DNA of 51,575 nucleotides from Nonomuraea cavernae. Lineage in GTDB: Bacteria > Actinomycetota > Actinomycetes > Streptosporangiales > Streptosporangiaceae. Where the stretch lies: contig NZ_BMNH01000026.1 in the NCBI RefSeq assembly GCF_014646355.1, positions 33,562 to 85,136 on the forward strand, written 5' to 3'. The notes under the pieces were generated by a model that saw only the letters and a list, made by a program, of their open reading frames with translations, did no database searches and had not been told where the DNA came from. Positions within the stretch are counted from its first letter, which is position 1. Every line of letters begins with the position of its first letter. Shown here one piece after another: positions 17,139-25,717 of the stretch. A program made the position numbers and the translations under genes.

Positions 17139-17930
17139 ATGAACGCGCTGGGGCCGGCCATGGTCGAGGCCGCCCCCGGCCCGGCCCTGCGACCCTACGT
17201 CACCCGGCTGACCGCCTATCGCGAGCACTACGGGCGGCCGGTGACGCGGAGCGAGGCGGCCATGCCGGGGGCGGTGCTGATCCTGGGGTTCGGCGCGCCG
17301 ACGGAGGTGGCCGGCCGGCTGTTCACCTCGTTCACCGGCGGGCTCGGCGACCGGTTCACGGTGACCCGCACGAGCGAGCCGACCGAGGGCGTGCAGGTGT
17401 TCCTCACCCCGTTCGGGGCGCGGCGGCTGTTCGGCCTGCCGATGCGGCAGCTGGCCAACGTGGTGGTGCCGGCCGAGGACGTACTGGGACGGTGGGCCCG
17501 CGACGCCGTCGCCCGGCTGGCCGAGACGCCGTCGTGGCGCGACCGGCTGGCGCTGGCCGACCGGCTGCTGACGCGGCGCATCCTGGCGGGCCCGGAGCTC
17601 GGTCCCGAGGTGCCGTGGGCGTGGGCGCGGTTGGTCGGCTCCGGCGGCGCCCTCAGGGTGTCGTCGCTGGCCGACTCGCTCGGCTGGAGCCATCGCCACC
17701 TCGTCGCCCGCTTCCACGACCAGGTCGGGCTGACGCCCAAGGCCGCGGCCCGGGTGATCCGCTTCGACCGGGCGGCCCGGCTGGTGCGGGCGGGCGTCCC
17801 CATCGCCGAGGTGGCCGCCTCGTGCGGTTTCTACGACCAGGCGCACCTGAACCGCGAGTTCAGGACGCTGGGCGGCCTGACCCCCGGTCAGATTCGTCCA
17901 AGACCCGGCAAGCCGCCGCGCGCAGACTGA
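17139..17930 (+). CDS. AraC family transcriptional regulator
   Basis: A 264-residue DNA-binding regulator. The C-terminal AraC/XylS double helix-turn-helix is visible: VSSLADSLGWSHRHLVARFHDQVGLTPKAAARVIRFDRAARLV, then IAEVAASCGFYDQAHLNREFRTLGGLTPGQI. The N-terminal 150 residues resemble the DUF6597-type ligand domain seen in many actinobacterial AraC proteins. It starts eight bases after the S9 peptidase gene and ends four bases before the VOC gene, so all three may form one operon. Confidence 0.93.
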   Translation: MNALGPAMVEAAPGPALRPYVTRLTAYREHYGRPVTRSEAAMPGAVLILGFGAPTEVAGRLFTSFTGGLGDRFTVTRTSEPTEGVQVFLTPFGARRLFGLPMRQLANVVVPAEDVLGRWARDAVARLAETPSWRDRLALADRLLTRRILAGPELGPEVPWAWARLVGSGGALRVSSLADSLGWSHRHLVARFHDQVGLTPKAAARVIRFDRAARLVRAGVPIAEVAASCGFYDQAHLNREFRTLGGLTPGQIRPRPGKPPRAD

Positions 17931-17934
17931 GGTC

Positions 17935-18285
17935 ATGCAGCGAACCGTCTACGCACTCGCCCGTTATCACGACTGTCCGGCCGCGCTCGACTTTCTGACC
18001 TCGGCGTTCGGCTTCCGGGCGCACGAGGTGACCAAGAACGACGAGGGGGTCGTCACCCACGCCGAGCTCCTCGTGGAGAACGACATGATCATGATCGGGG
18101 AGGGTGCTCCGGGCGGGCCCGGCGTCTACATCGCCGTGGCCGACCCGGACGCGCACCTGGACCGGGCCCGGGCCGCGGGGGCCGAGATCACCATGGATCT
18201 CGTCGACCAGCCCTACGGGTCACGGGAGTACGCCTGCAAGGACCCCTTCGGCAACGTCTGGTACTTCGGGACGTACCGGCCCTGA
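17935..18285 (+). CDS. VOC family (glyoxalase/bleomycin-resistance-like) protein
   Basis: A 116-residue single VOC-fold protein, MQRTVYALARYHDCPAALDFLTSAFGF onward, ending YACKDPFGNVWYFGTYRP, the usual DPFGNxW signature of the PhnB/glyoxalase group. It could bind or detoxify a small molecule; the substrate cannot be read. It starts four bases after the AraC stop, so the regulator may control this gene or sense its substrate (inference). It converges on purU. Confidence 0.9.
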   Translation: MQRTVYALARYHDCPAALDFLTSAFGFRAHEVTKNDEGVVTHAELLVENDMIMIGEGAPGGPGVYIAVADPDAHLDRARAAGAEITMDLVDQPYGSREYACKDPFGNVWYFGTYRP

Positions 18286-18303
18286 GGCGGGGCCCGGCGG
18301 CCG

Positions 18304-19155
18304 TCAGCGGGGGAAGACGATGGTCTTGTGGCCGTCGAGCAGCACCCGCTGCTCGCAGTGCCACCTGACGGCCCTCGCCAGCGCCACGCACTCCACGTCA
18401 CGCCCGATGGCGGCGAGGTCGTCGGGCGAGTGGCTGTGGTTGACCCGGGCCACCTCCTGCTCGATGATCGGGCCCTCGTCCAGGTGGGACGTGACGTAGT
18501 GGGCCGTCGCGCCGATCAGCTTGACACCGCGGTTGTGGGCCTGGTGATAGGGCTTGGCCCCCTTGAACGACGGCAGGAACGAGTGGTGGATGTTGATCGC
18601 CCTGCCCGCCAGCTTCGCGCAGAGATCCTCCGACAGCACCTGCATGTAGCGGGCCAGCACCACCAGATCCACCTGGTAGTGCTCGACCAGCGCCAGCACC
18701 TCGGCCTCCTGCCTGGCCTTGGTCTCGGGACTGATCGGCAGGTGGTGGTAGTCGACGCCGTACGACTGCGTGAGCGGACGCAGGTCGGGGTGGTTGGAGG
18801 CGACGGCGACGATCTCGATGTCGAGGCTGCCGGAGCGGACCCGGTAGAGCAGGTCGTTGAGGCAGTGGCCGAACCTGCTCACCATGATCAGCACCCGCGG
18901 CCTCCTGGCCACGTCGCGCAGCTCGAACTCCATGCCGAACTCCGGCGCGAGCGCGGCGAACGCGGCCCGGAGCTCGTCCTCCGACAGCGGCGAGGCGAAC
19001 TGCACCCGCATGAAGAACCGCTGCTCGACCCGGTCGCCGAACTGCTGGCTCTCGATGATGTTGCCGCCGTGCCCGGCGAGCAGCCCGGAGACCGCGGCGA
19101 CCACACCCGGCCGGTCGGGACAGGACAAGGTCAGGACGTACTCGGCTGAGGTCAT
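18304..19155 (-). CDS. purU: Formyltetrahydrofolate deformylase
   Basis: Hydrolyses 10-formyl-THF to formate and THF, balancing one-carbon pools and feeding formate to purine synthesis. The 283-residue protein has an N-terminal ACT domain (about 6-80, YVLTLSCPDRPGVVAAVSG) and a C-terminal formyltransferase-like domain, with NIHHSFLPSFKGAKPYHQA holding the catalytic Asn and His, and AHYVTSHLDEGPII holding the catalytic Asp. The length is standard. Its 5' region (19156-19323) is shared with the divergent phosphate transporter gene; I saw no recognisable riboswitch there. Confidence 0.96.
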   Translation of the reverse strand: MTSAEYVLTLSCPDRPGVVAAVSGLLAGHGGNIIESQQFGDRVEQRFFMRVQFASPLSEDELRAAFAALAPEFGMEFELRDVARRPRVLIMVSRFGHCLNDLLYRVRSGSLDIEIVAVASNHPDLRPLTQSYGVDYHHLPISPETKARQEAEVLALVEHYQVDLVVLARYMQVLSEDLCAKLAGRAINIHHSFLPSFKGAKPYHQAHNRGVKLIGATAHYVTSHLDEGPIIEQEVARVNHSHSPDDLAAIGRDVECVALARAVRWHCEQRVLLDGHKTIVFPR

Positions 19156-19323
19156 GGTTCACTTTCGCGGACATGGATCGGAGGGGCGTCGCCCGGGCTG
19201 ATCCGGGCAGGTTACCCGGCGTCACCACCGGGCCGCCGGTGAGTACGAGATTACCCGTCGCCTGTTCGATCCCGGCATGGGCCATGATGGGATGGTCGGC
19301 CGGGAGAGAGGAAGCGGGCGCCC

Positions 19324-20256
19324 TTGGACCTCGCCATACTGATCGCGGTCGCCTCCCTGTTCGCGTTCGTGTCAGGCATGAACGACGGGGGCGCGCTCCT
19401 GGCCACCGGGCTCAAGCTCCCGACGGTGCGTCCCGTGACCGGCATCGCCGCGCTCGTCGTGATGGTGGCGCTGGTGCCGCTGGCCACCCACGCGGTGGCC
19501 CTGACGTTCGTCAACAGGCTGGCCACGTTCGACGGGCCGGGCGGCAAGACGGCGATGACGATCGCGGTGCTGGCGTCGCTGGTCGTGGTGATGGTGCTCA
19601 GCTCCAGGGGCCGTCCGACCAGCCTCACCCTGGCCATCGTGGGCGGTCTCACCGGCGCGGGGCTGGGCTGGGGGCTGCCCGTGTCCGGCGGCTCCGTCGC
19701 GCTGGTGCTGTTCTTCGGGCTGGCCGCGCCTTTCGTCGGCGGGCTGCTGGCCTGGGTGATGACGCGGCTGCTGGTCCAGCTGACCTCGGCGCGCGGGCTG
19801 GGGCACTGGCACTGGGCGGGCTTCCTGCTGCAGACCGTGGCCTACGCCGCCAACGACGGGCAGAAGATGCTGGCCATCTTCATGATCGCGCTGGGCTTCT
19901 CGGACGCGCCGCTGCCGTACACGGCGCTGGTGGCGCTCCTGTTCGGGATCGGCACCCTGTACGGCCTGCCCAAGGCGGGACGCACGCTGAGCCGCGAGAT
20001 CATCGTCTCCCGTCCCCTCCACGGCGTGGCGGCCGAGCTGGCCTCGGGCGTCGCGGTGATCGGCTGTGCCCTGATCGGCATGCCGGTGAGCATGACCCAG
20101 GCCGTCGCCGGCGGGCTGATCGGCGCCGGCGTGGCCCAGGGAGGTGGCCGGGTCCGCTGGTACGCCGCCGTGAAGATCGTCGTAGCCTGGGTGCTGACGC
20201 TCCCCGCGAGCGCCCTGCTGGCCGGCGTCGTGGCCTTCATCCTGGCCAGGACATGA
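19324..20256 (+). CDS. PiT family inorganic phosphate transporter
   Basis: A 310-residue integral membrane protein with about ten helices, of the low-affinity Pit phosphate:metal symporter type. The N-terminal PiT repeat FAFVSGMNDGGALLATGLK (FxNGxxDxA-like) and the second repeat AYAANDGQKMLAIFM mark the substrate site. The start is TTG at 19324, with GAGAGAGGA eleven bases upstream; no better start exists in the frame. The DUF47 gene follows 17 bp after, the usual transporter-accessory pairing. Somewhat shorter than E. coli PitA. Confidence 0.9.
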   Translation: MDLAILIAVASLFAFVSGMNDGGALLATGLKLPTVRPVTGIAALVVMVALVPLATHAVALTFVNRLATFDGPGGKTAMTIAVLASLVVVMVLSSRGRPTSLTLAIVGGLTGAGLGWGLPVSGGSVALVLFFGLAAPFVGGLLAWVMTRLLVQLTSARGLGHWHWAGFLLQTVAYAANDGQKMLAIFMIALGFSDAPLPYTALVALLFGIGTLYGLPKAGRTLSREIIVSRPLHGVAAELASGVAVIGCALIGMPVSMTQAVAGGLIGAGVAQGGGRVRWYAAVKIVVAWVLTLPASALLAGVVAFILART

Positions 20257-20273
20257 GCGGCGAAAGGAGCCCG

Positions 20274-20906
20274 ATGAAGCGACTTCGACGCATCCGCGAT
20301 CTGATGACCGGACGCATGGACAGCGCGCTGACCGAGGCCCTGCTGGGGCAGCTCGAAGCCACCAAGGAGGGCGCGTGGCTGGCCATGGCCATGATCGGCG
20401 GTGAGGTCGGCCGGACGGGCGCGCACGAGCAGATGCGCGCGATCGAGCACCTCGGCGACGAGGAGCGCCGCCGCCTGGTCGAGGAGCTGCGCACCGCGCT
20501 CGTCACCCCCATCGACCGCGAGGACCTGTTCCGGCTCTCGCGCTCGATCGACGACGTGCTCGACTCGCTGCGCGACTTCGTCCGCGAGTCGCATCTCTAC
20601 CGGGTGCCCGACCAGATCCGCTTCACCCCGCTGCTCGACCAGGTCATCACCGGCATCGACGCGCTGGAGAACGCCGTGCGCGACTTCGCCTCGCGCCCGT
20701 CGGCCGTGGTGCACGACGCCCTGGAGGCGAAGAAGACGGGCGGCGCGATCAGGCGGATGTACCAGTACGAGATCTCCCGCATCTTCTCCGGCGAGCTGAC
20801 GGCCGACGCGATGAAGGAGCGTGAGCTGGTGCGGCGGCTGGAGATCGTCGGCATGGCCATCGGCGAGGCGGCCGACGCCATCGCCGATGGCGCCATGAAA
20901 CGCTGA
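20274..20906 (+). CDS. DUF47 / PhoU-like phosphate transport accessory protein
   Basis: A 210-residue mainly helical cytosolic protein, MKRLRRIRDLMTGRMDSAL onward, with the DUF47 (Pit accessory, PhoU-like) pattern: repeated acidic and basic helices including DREDLFRLSRSIDDVLDSLRDF, and RRLEIVGMAIGEAADAIADG at the end. These proteins are thought to modulate Pit transporters. AAAGGAG precedes the ATG with ideal spacing. It is the second gene of the transporter operon. Confidence 0.9.
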   Translation: MKRLRRIRDLMTGRMDSALTEALLGQLEATKEGAWLAMAMIGGEVGRTGAHEQMRAIEHLGDEERRRLVEELRTALVTPIDREDLFRLSRSIDDVLDSLRDFVRESHLYRVPDQIRFTPLLDQVITGIDALENAVRDFASRPSAVVHDALEAKKTGGAIRRMYQYEISRIFSGELTADAMKERELVRRLEIVGMAIGEAADAIADGAMKR

Positions 20907-20926
20907 CCCCGCGAAAGGTGAGATGG

Positions 20927-21388
20927 GTGGAAGGTGTCGATCGGCGCGCGGCGCGGGTGGTCTGTCTCGACGGTCAGGGCCGGGTGCTGCTGATGCACTG
21001 GCGTGACCGGGTGAGCGGCGAGACCGTCTGGGAGCCGCCGGGGGGCGGGCTGGAGCCGGGTGAGACGCCACTGGACGCGGCCAGGCGTGAGCTGACCGAG
21101 GAGACCGGGCTGTCCGGCTCGGCCGTGGAGGACGTCTGGGTCGAGGTACGTCGCGATTTCCGGTGGCTCGGCGTGCGGTACGTGACGATCGAGCCGTTCT
21201 ATCTGGCGCGGTTCGAGGAGTCCAGGCCGGAGGTCGACCCGGGTGAGCTGACGCCGGAGGAGAGCGCGGCCTATCTCGGCCACGCGTGGCTGGAGAGCAT
21301 GCCGGACGGGGTCGAGCCGCCCGAGCTGGCCGAGGTGGTGGCCGAGCTCACCGGCCGGCGCCGACCTGCCCGCCCGCTCGGACGGTGA
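20927..21388 (+). CDS. NUDIX hydrolase
   Basis: A 153-residue pyrophosphohydrolase for a nucleoside diphosphate linked to some other group X. The NUDIX box is complete: Gly40-x5-Glu46-x7-Arg54-Glu55-Leu-x-Glu58-Glu59-x-Gly61-Leu. Substrate unknown. The GTG at 20927 is chosen because GAAAGGTGAG lies upstream with about seven bases spacing; a GTG three codons earlier is the alternative. It begins 20 bp after the DUF47 gene and may belong to that operon. Confidence 0.9.
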   Translation: MEGVDRRAARVVCLDGQGRVLLMHWRDRVSGETVWEPPGGGLEPGETPLDAARRELTEETGLSGSAVEDVWVEVRRDFRWLGVRYVTIEPFYLARFEESRPEVDPGELTPEESAAYLGHAWLESMPDGVEPPELAEVVAELTGRRRPARPLGR

Positions 21389-21420
21389 CCCGCGCATTGA
21401 CCCGCGCATTGACCCGCGCG
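21386..21420. repeat. 12-bp tandem repeat, about three copies
   Basis: GACCCGCGCATT is repeated twice exactly and a third time as GACCCGCGCGGT, beginning in the NUDIX stop codon region. A small tandem duplication, probably without function. Confidence 0.7.
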
Positions 21421-21449
21421 GTCGCCCCTGGTGGCTCGCCGCCGGCCCC

Positions 21450-22238
21450 TCATGACGCCCGCTGGCCCAGCTCGGCCAGGGTGGTGGCCATCAGCCGGCG
21501 CAGCAGAGGCCCCGCGACCGCCTCGTGCTCTGCCTCGACCGGCAACCCCTCGCCCACTCTGGCCTGGTAGATGTCACGCTCACGCTCGTCGGTGTAGGGC
21601 TGGGCGGTCATGCCCACCACGACCGTGGCGCGGGTGCCGCCTCTCGGCAGCACGGCCACGGCGTGGGTGCGCAGGCAACTCTCCTCGGGCGCGCCGTACC
21701 AGCCGCACTTGATCCCGGCCTCGGGGGCGGCCAGGGCCTCCCGGGTGCCGAAGGTCTGCGCGCCCTCGACCTGGCGCATCCACTCGAGCACGGTGGCCGC
21801 CGCCGGGTCGCCCGCGACGGCCGACTGGGCGAGCGCGGCGTAGGCGGTGGCGACCTCGTCGGCGGCCACCTCGACGGAGCCGAATCTCGACGGGTCGCCG
21901 TTGGGCGGTGTCCAGACCACGCCGGTGCGCTGGTAGAGGTCGTCGAGGATGACGCGGGGGCCCACGGCGAGCCACAGGTTGAGGGTGTCGGTGTTGGAGG
22001 AGACCACCACCGCGGGCTCGGCGTGCCGCCGCCAGCGCTCGTCGTCGGGGATGTGGCCGGCCGTCACCCACGCGTACAGCGGTTTGAGCAGCGAGGCGCA
22101 GCGCAGCCGGGCCAGGCCGGATTTGACGCTCACGGAACGGGCGGGCGGCCCGCCGTAGCCGCGGCTGATGCCCGCGGCCTGGGCGCTGGCTCCCTGCTGG
22201 AGATCGCGTAGCAGCTCGTCGAAACCCACGCGTCCCAC
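21450..22238 (-). CDS. Class A beta-lactamase-like serine hydrolase
   Basis: A 262-residue protein with the three motifs of the penicillin-binding/beta-lactamase fold: Ser49-Leu-Leu-Lys52 (SxxK), Ser80-Ser-Asn82 (SxN) and a KCGW box in IKCGWYG in place of KTG. No signal peptide or membrane helix is visible, so it appears cytosolic, unusual for a peptidoglycan enzyme. It could be an esterase, amidase or a lapsed member. It lies seven bases downstream of the TetR gene's stop... on the same strand order, its start faces the TetR 3' end, suggesting possible cotranscription after tetR. Confidence 0.82.
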   Translation of the reverse strand: MGRVGFDELLRDLQQGASAQAAGISRGYGGPPARSVSVKSGLARLRCASLLKPLYAWVTAGHIPDDERWRRHAEPAVVVSSNTDTLNLWLAVGPRVILDDLYQRTGVVWTPPNGDPSRFGSVEVAADEVATAYAALAQSAVAGDPAAATVLEWMRQVEGAQTFGTREALAAPEAGIKCGWYGAPEESCLRTHAVAVLPRGGTRATVVVGMTAQPYTDERERDIYQARVGEGLPVEAEHEAVAGPLLRRLMATTLAELGQRAS

Positions 22239-22245
22239 CGTAGTC

Positions 22246-22887
22246 CTACGTACCGGTCCGCCAGCGGCCTTCGTACCAGTCGAGGTCCGGCGGGTCGTCC
22301 GGGAGCGGGGTGGCCCCGGGGGCGCGCAGGCCGTCGAGGGCGATGGTCAGCAGGCGCCGCTTGATGGGCCGGTGCCGCTCGCTGGGCGGGCCGGGCGCGG
22401 GGCGGCTGAACTGCTCGATGAGCAGCGAGATGTCCAGCGCGGTCACGTCGTCCCTGAGCACGCCGGCCTCGCGGGCCCGGCCCACCAGCCGGTCGGCCGT
22501 CTCGCTGGCCCGGCGGAAGGTGGCCCCCATCTCCTCGGTGACCTCGATGGTGCCGGCGACGGGGGCGAGCGCGCCCGATCCGAAGCCCACGCAGGTCCGT
22601 ACGTAGTGCACCAGCCCCTCCCAGGGCTCCGGGTGGGCCAGGCCGTCCTCGGCCGCCGACACGACGCGCTCCATGGCGATGACGCAGAGGCGCTGGAGCA
22701 GCTCCTCCTTGGTGCGGTAGCGGCGGTAGAGGCTGCCCATGCCGACGCCGGCGCGCCGGGCGATGGCCGACACGGGCGCGTCGAAGCCCTGCGTGGTGAA
22801 CACCTCGTGGGCGGCCTCCAGCAGCCGGAGGTCGTTCCTGGCGGCCTCGGCCTGTCTGCCTCGCCTGCCCGCGCCTGGCGTACTCAT
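22246..22887 (-). CDS. TetR family transcriptional regulator
   Basis: A 213-residue repressor. The N-terminal helix-turn-helix is RLLEAAHEVFTTQGFDAPVSAIARRAGVGMGSLYRRYRTKEELLQRL (about 20-67), and the C-terminal part is a helical ligand domain with a TetR_C-like GLRAP end. It is divergent from an oxidoreductase gene across 86 bp containing two dyads with the shared core CGGAGC/GCTCCG, the probable operators for both genes. Its serine-hydrolase neighbour starts seven bases after this stop. Confidence 0.93.
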   Translation of the reverse strand: MSTPGAGRRGRQAEAARNDLRLLEAAHEVFTTQGFDAPVSAIARRAGVGMGSLYRRYRTKEELLQRLCVIAMERVVSAAEDGLAHPEPWEGLVHYVRTCVGFGSGALAPVAGTIEVTEEMGATFRRASETADRLVGRAREAGVLRDDVTALDISLLIEQFSRPAPGPPSERHRPIKRRLLTIALDGLRAPGATPLPDDPPDLDWYEGRWRTGT

Positions 22888-22908
22888 GGGGTCAGGATAA
22901 CCGCGTTG

Positions 22909-22925
22909 CGGAGCGAGACGCTCCG
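22909..22925. promoter_or_regulatory. TetR operator 1 (predicted)
   Basis: Perfect inverted repeat CGGAGCG-AGA-CGCTCCG in the divergent tetR/oxidoreductase gap. It overlaps the spacer of a plausible plus-strand promoter, TTGCGG (22906-22911) and TAGATT (22929-22934) spaced 17 bp. Confidence 0.6.
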
Positions 22926-22937
22926 ATATAGATTCCT

Positions 22938-22958
22938 ATCGGAGCAGATCGCTCCGAT
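22938..22958. promoter_or_regulatory. TetR operator 2 (predicted)
   Basis: Perfect eight-base arms ATCGGAGC and GCTCCGAT with spacer AGATC. The centre is about 31 bp (three helical turns) from that of operator 1, and it lies immediately downstream of the predicted -10, just before the AAGGAGG ribosome-binding site. Confidence 0.6.
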
Positions 22959-22973
22959 TAAGGAGGTCTCATC

Positions 22974-23882
22974 GTGCGCGCGGTGGTGTTGAGGAAATAC
23001 GGCGGACCTGAAGCGCTGCTCGTGGAGGAGGTGCCCGACCCGGTGCCGGGGCCCGGCCAGGTGCTGATCGAGGTGGCGGCGGCGGGCATCACGTTCGTCG
23101 AGACGCAGTTGCGGGCCGATCGCGGCCCGCGCCGCGTCGAACTGCCGGTGATCCTGGGCAACGGGGTAGCGGGCGTCGTGCCCGGCACCGGCGCCCAGGT
23201 GGTGAGCACCCTGGGCGGCTCGGGCGGCTACGCGGAGCTCGCGGTGGCCGACGTGGACGACCTGATCCCGATCCCCGAGGGCCTGTCACCGCGGCACGCG
23301 GTGGCGCTGCTGGCCGACGGGCGCACCGCCGTCGGCCTCATGCGCGCCGCCTCGCCACGGCCCGGCGAGTGGGTGCTGGTCGAGGCGGCCGCCGGGGGCG
23401 TCGGCGGCCTGCTCGTCCAGCTCGCCGCCGCCGCGGGAGCGCGCGTGGTGGGCGCGGCGAGCAGCCCGGCGAAGCGGCGGCTCGCCGAGGAGCTGGGGGC
23501 CGAGGTCGCCGTCGACTACACCGACCCCGCCTGGGTCGACCGGGTACGCGCCGTGGCCGGGGAGCTCGACGTGGTGTTCGACGGCGTGGGCGGTGACATC
23601 GGCGCGGCGGCGCAGAGTCTGCTTCGCGACGGAGGCCGGCTGAGTGCGTACGGCATGGCGGGCGGCCCGATGACCACCCCCAGCCCCCGGGTGACCGCGG
23701 CGCCCTGGCCGGACGCCGACCTCCGCGAGCTGGCCCGGGAGGCGCTGACGGCGGCGGCCGAGGGGCGCCTGCGGCCCACGATCGGCCTCGTCCTGCCGCT
23801 GGAGTCGGCGGCCGAGGCCCACGCCGCCATCGAGGCGCGCACGGTGACCGGCAAGACCCTGCTCCTCCCCGGCCCGCGCTGA
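22974..23882 (+). CDS. Zinc-binding/quinone oxidoreductase-like medium-chain dehydrogenase
   Basis: A 302-residue NAD(P)H-dependent oxidoreductase of the MDR superfamily, QOR-like: an N-terminal GroES-like domain (MRAVVLRKYGGPEALLVEEVPDPVPGPGQVLIEV) and a Rossmann domain with VLVEAAAGGVGGLLVQLAAAAGARVVGAASS. The catalytic zinc cysteine/histidine set is absent, as in quinone reductases. AAGGAGG precedes the GTG at 22974. The divergent TetR and its operators suggest induction by a reactive ligand such as a quinone or electrophile (inference). Its last bases are tandemly duplicated. Confidence 0.92.
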   Translation: MRAVVLRKYGGPEALLVEEVPDPVPGPGQVLIEVAAAGITFVETQLRADRGPRRVELPVILGNGVAGVVPGTGAQVVSTLGGSGGYAELAVADVDDLIPIPEGLSPRHAVALLADGRTAVGLMRAASPRPGEWVLVEAAAGGVGGLLVQLAAAAGARVVGAASSPAKRRLAEELGAEVAVDYTDPAWVDRVRAVAGELDVVFDGVGGDIGAAAQSLLRDGGRLSAYGMAGGPMTTPSPRVTAAPWPDADLRELAREALTAAAEGRLRPTIGLVLPLESAAEAHAAIEARTVTGKTLLLPGPR

Positions 23883-23904
23883 CCCGGCCCGCGCTGACCC
23901 GGCA
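23873..23904. repeat. 16-bp tandem duplication including a stop codon
   Basis: CGGCCCGCGCTGACCC occurs twice in a row, so the oxidoreductase ends in two identical Pro-Arg-stop segments. A recent local duplication. Confidence 0.75.
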
Positions 23905-23909
23905 TGTCG

Positions 23910-25619
23910 TCAAGGCCGTCGCGACGCGCGTTCCTCGTCGGCGTCGGCCTCCGCCGTCCGGCCCAGCGCGCGCAGCGCGACCGCGCGGTTGGCGTACAGG
24001 TCCGGCATCGGTTCGAGGCCGATGGCCTGCGACAGATCCTCCAGCGCGCCCTCCGGATCTCCCTCCGCGAAGCGCAGCACGCCCCGGCTTCCCCAGGCCG
24101 ATGCCAGAGACGGAGCCGCCTCGACGGCCCGGTCGAGCGCCCGGCGGGCCTCCTCGAGCCGCCCGGCGGCGGTCTCCAGCTGACCGAGCACCACCAGCAG
24201 GTGGGGGTCGCCGGGCGCCAGCGCCAGCCCGGCCGTCACCTCGGCCCTGGCCTCCTCGTCGCGGTCCAGCCCGGCCAGCAGTCCGGCCCGGTTGACGCGA
24301 GCGTCCAGGTAGCTCGGATCGAGGTCGATCACCCTGTCCAGGTCGGCCAGGGCGCCGTCGAGGTCACCTCGCGTGATCCGCAGCTCGGCCCGGTTGTAGT
24401 GGGCCTCGGGCAGCGGCGGGCCGGCCCGCATGGCGCACTCGTAGTCCTCCAGCGCCTCGTCGTGGCGGCCGAGCCTGACCAGCAGGTTGCCCCGGTCCAG
24501 GTGGTGGTCGGGGAACATCGGGTCGATCGCGATCGCCGCCGCGTAGTCGTCCAGCGCCTCCTTGTCCCGCCCGAACCCGGCGAGCAACCGGGCGCGGTTG
24601 GCCAGCAGCACCATCCGGTGCACGGGATGCCGCTCTCCCAGCTCGCGGGCCAGTTCCAGGGCCGACTCCACCAGCGCGAGCGCGGCCGCCCGGCGGCCTT
24701 CGCGCAGCTCGATCAGCGCCAGCCCGTTGCGGTCGAAGCCCAGCTTGAACGCCCGCTCCACCGGGTCGGGCAACAGCCCGGAGATGGCGATGGCCTCGTT
24801 GATCCAGCCCCGGGCCGCGGCGAGGTCGCGCCGCGCGGGGTCGGGGTGACGGGCTTCGAGCATCGCCATGCCGTACGCGGCGGCGGCGTGCATGGCCGGA
24901 TCCTGGCTCGCCCGGCGTACGCGTCCCCACACCTCGCGGGCCTCGTGGACGCGGCCGAGCCCGCCGAGCGCGGTCGCGGTGCGCTGGGCGAAGCGCCACC
25001 ACGGCGGGCCACCGGGCTCGGTGCGCGTCAGCCCACGCCTGCCCAGCTCCACCACCGCGTGCAGGAACCCCTCGCGCACGCACCGGTCGACCAGCTCCCA
25101 CAGCGTGCCGGCGTCGCGTGTGTCGTCGGGAGGTCGCGGCCCGTCCGGCTGGACCACGATCGTCAGCAGCCGGGGCGGGATCCTGCGCGCCATCACCTCC
25201 AGCAGCTCGGTGTCCGTCGGGTCGGCCTCGGCGCCGTTGCACACCACCAGCGTCCGGCCGGCGGGCACCACCGCGCGCACGAACTCCGTGACCCCGTTGG
25301 CCAGCCGCAGCGTACGCCGGGGCGCGGGCACGAGGATGCGCTCCTCGTCGGGCAGGTCCGCGTCGACGGTGACCCGCCGGACGGCCACCCGATCTCTCAG
25401 ACCGGGCGCGACGGCCCGGATCTCGATGTCGTGCGCCGCCACCTCGCCGGGGGAACGTTCCAGAGCCGGGGGAACGAGGTGGTGCAGCAACGCCGATCCC
25501 ACCGTGTAGGGGCCGTGCGGTCCCCGATGCCCGTCGATCATCGGCATCAGCAACCGCACGGCCCCGGATCGGGCGTCCGGCACGCCCTGAGCCCTGAGGT
25601 GAGACCCGCCCTCGGTCAT
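23910..25619 (-). CDS. TPR protein with degenerate ATPase-like N-terminal domain, coupled to a small peptide gene
   Basis: A 569-residue protein. Residues about 20-185 (GPYTVGSALLHHLVPPALER, then RTLVVCNGAEADPTDTELLEV) resemble the Walker-B end of STAND/LuxR-type ATPases (LVVxDxxxADPxSxELL), but I see no Walker A loop, so it is probably not an active ATPase. From about 210 to the end there are many TPR-like helical pairs, clearest in ALDDYAAAIAIDPMFPDHHLD, ALEDYECAMRAGP and ALADLDRVIDLDPSYLDAR. TPRs bind peptides or proteins. The ATG at 25619 overlaps the stop of the 24-codon gene (ATGA); a longer in-frame start at 25721 lacks an RBS and has poor third-position GC. Confidence 0.8.
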   Translation of the reverse strand: MTEGGSHLRAQGVPDARSGAVRLLMPMIDGHRGPHGPYTVGSALLHHLVPPALERSPGEVAAHDIEIRAVAPGLRDRVAVRRVTVDADLPDEERILVPAPRRTLRLANGVTEFVRAVVPAGRTLVVCNGAEADPTDTELLEVMARRIPPRLLTIVVQPDGPRPPDDTRDAGTLWELVDRCVREGFLHAVVELGRRGLTRTEPGGPPWWRFAQRTATALGGLGRVHEAREVWGRVRRASQDPAMHAAAAYGMAMLEARHPDPARRDLAAARGWINEAIAISGLLPDPVERAFKLGFDRNGLALIELREGRRAAALALVESALELARELGERHPVHRMVLLANRARLLAGFGRDKEALDDYAAAIAIDPMFPDHHLDRGNLLVRLGRHDEALEDYECAMRAGPPLPEAHYNRAELRITRGDLDGALADLDRVIDLDPSYLDARVNRAGLLAGLDRDEEARAEVTAGLALAPGDPHLLVVLGQLETAAGRLEEARRALDRAVEAAPSLASAWGSRGVLRFAEGDPEGALEDLSQAIGLEPMPDLYANRAVALRALGRTAEADADEERASRRP

Positions 25620-25690
25620 CCCTTGTGGATGACGCTGGAGGTCCCGGTGAGCTTCGCCATGCCCGGCTTTCGAACGAGAATACGTTTCAT
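25616..25690 (-). CDS. 24-residue peptide, translationally coupled to the TPR gene
   Basis: Starts MKRILVRKPG and ends SSVIHKG; strongly basic (seven Lys/Arg/His), no Cys, one hydroxyl cluster TGTSS. Coding is supported by GGAAGG six bases before the ATG, by its own near-consensus promoter, by G/C at nearly every third position from codon 8 onward, while the overlapping frame is not biased, and by the ATGA overlap with the TPR gene start. Possible roles are a modified peptide precursor, a signal peptide sensed by the TPR protein, or a coupling leader. I recognise no known family. Confidence 0.6.
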   Translation of the reverse strand: MKRILVRKPGMAKLTGTSSVIHKG

Positions 25691-25717
25691 GATGCGCCTT
25701 CCGCGCGGGGATAAGCC

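Noticed and set aside
19156..19323. Riboswitch upstream of purU or the PiT gene
   Set aside because: No glycine, THF or purine riboswitch core was recognisable; only GC-rich short dyads.
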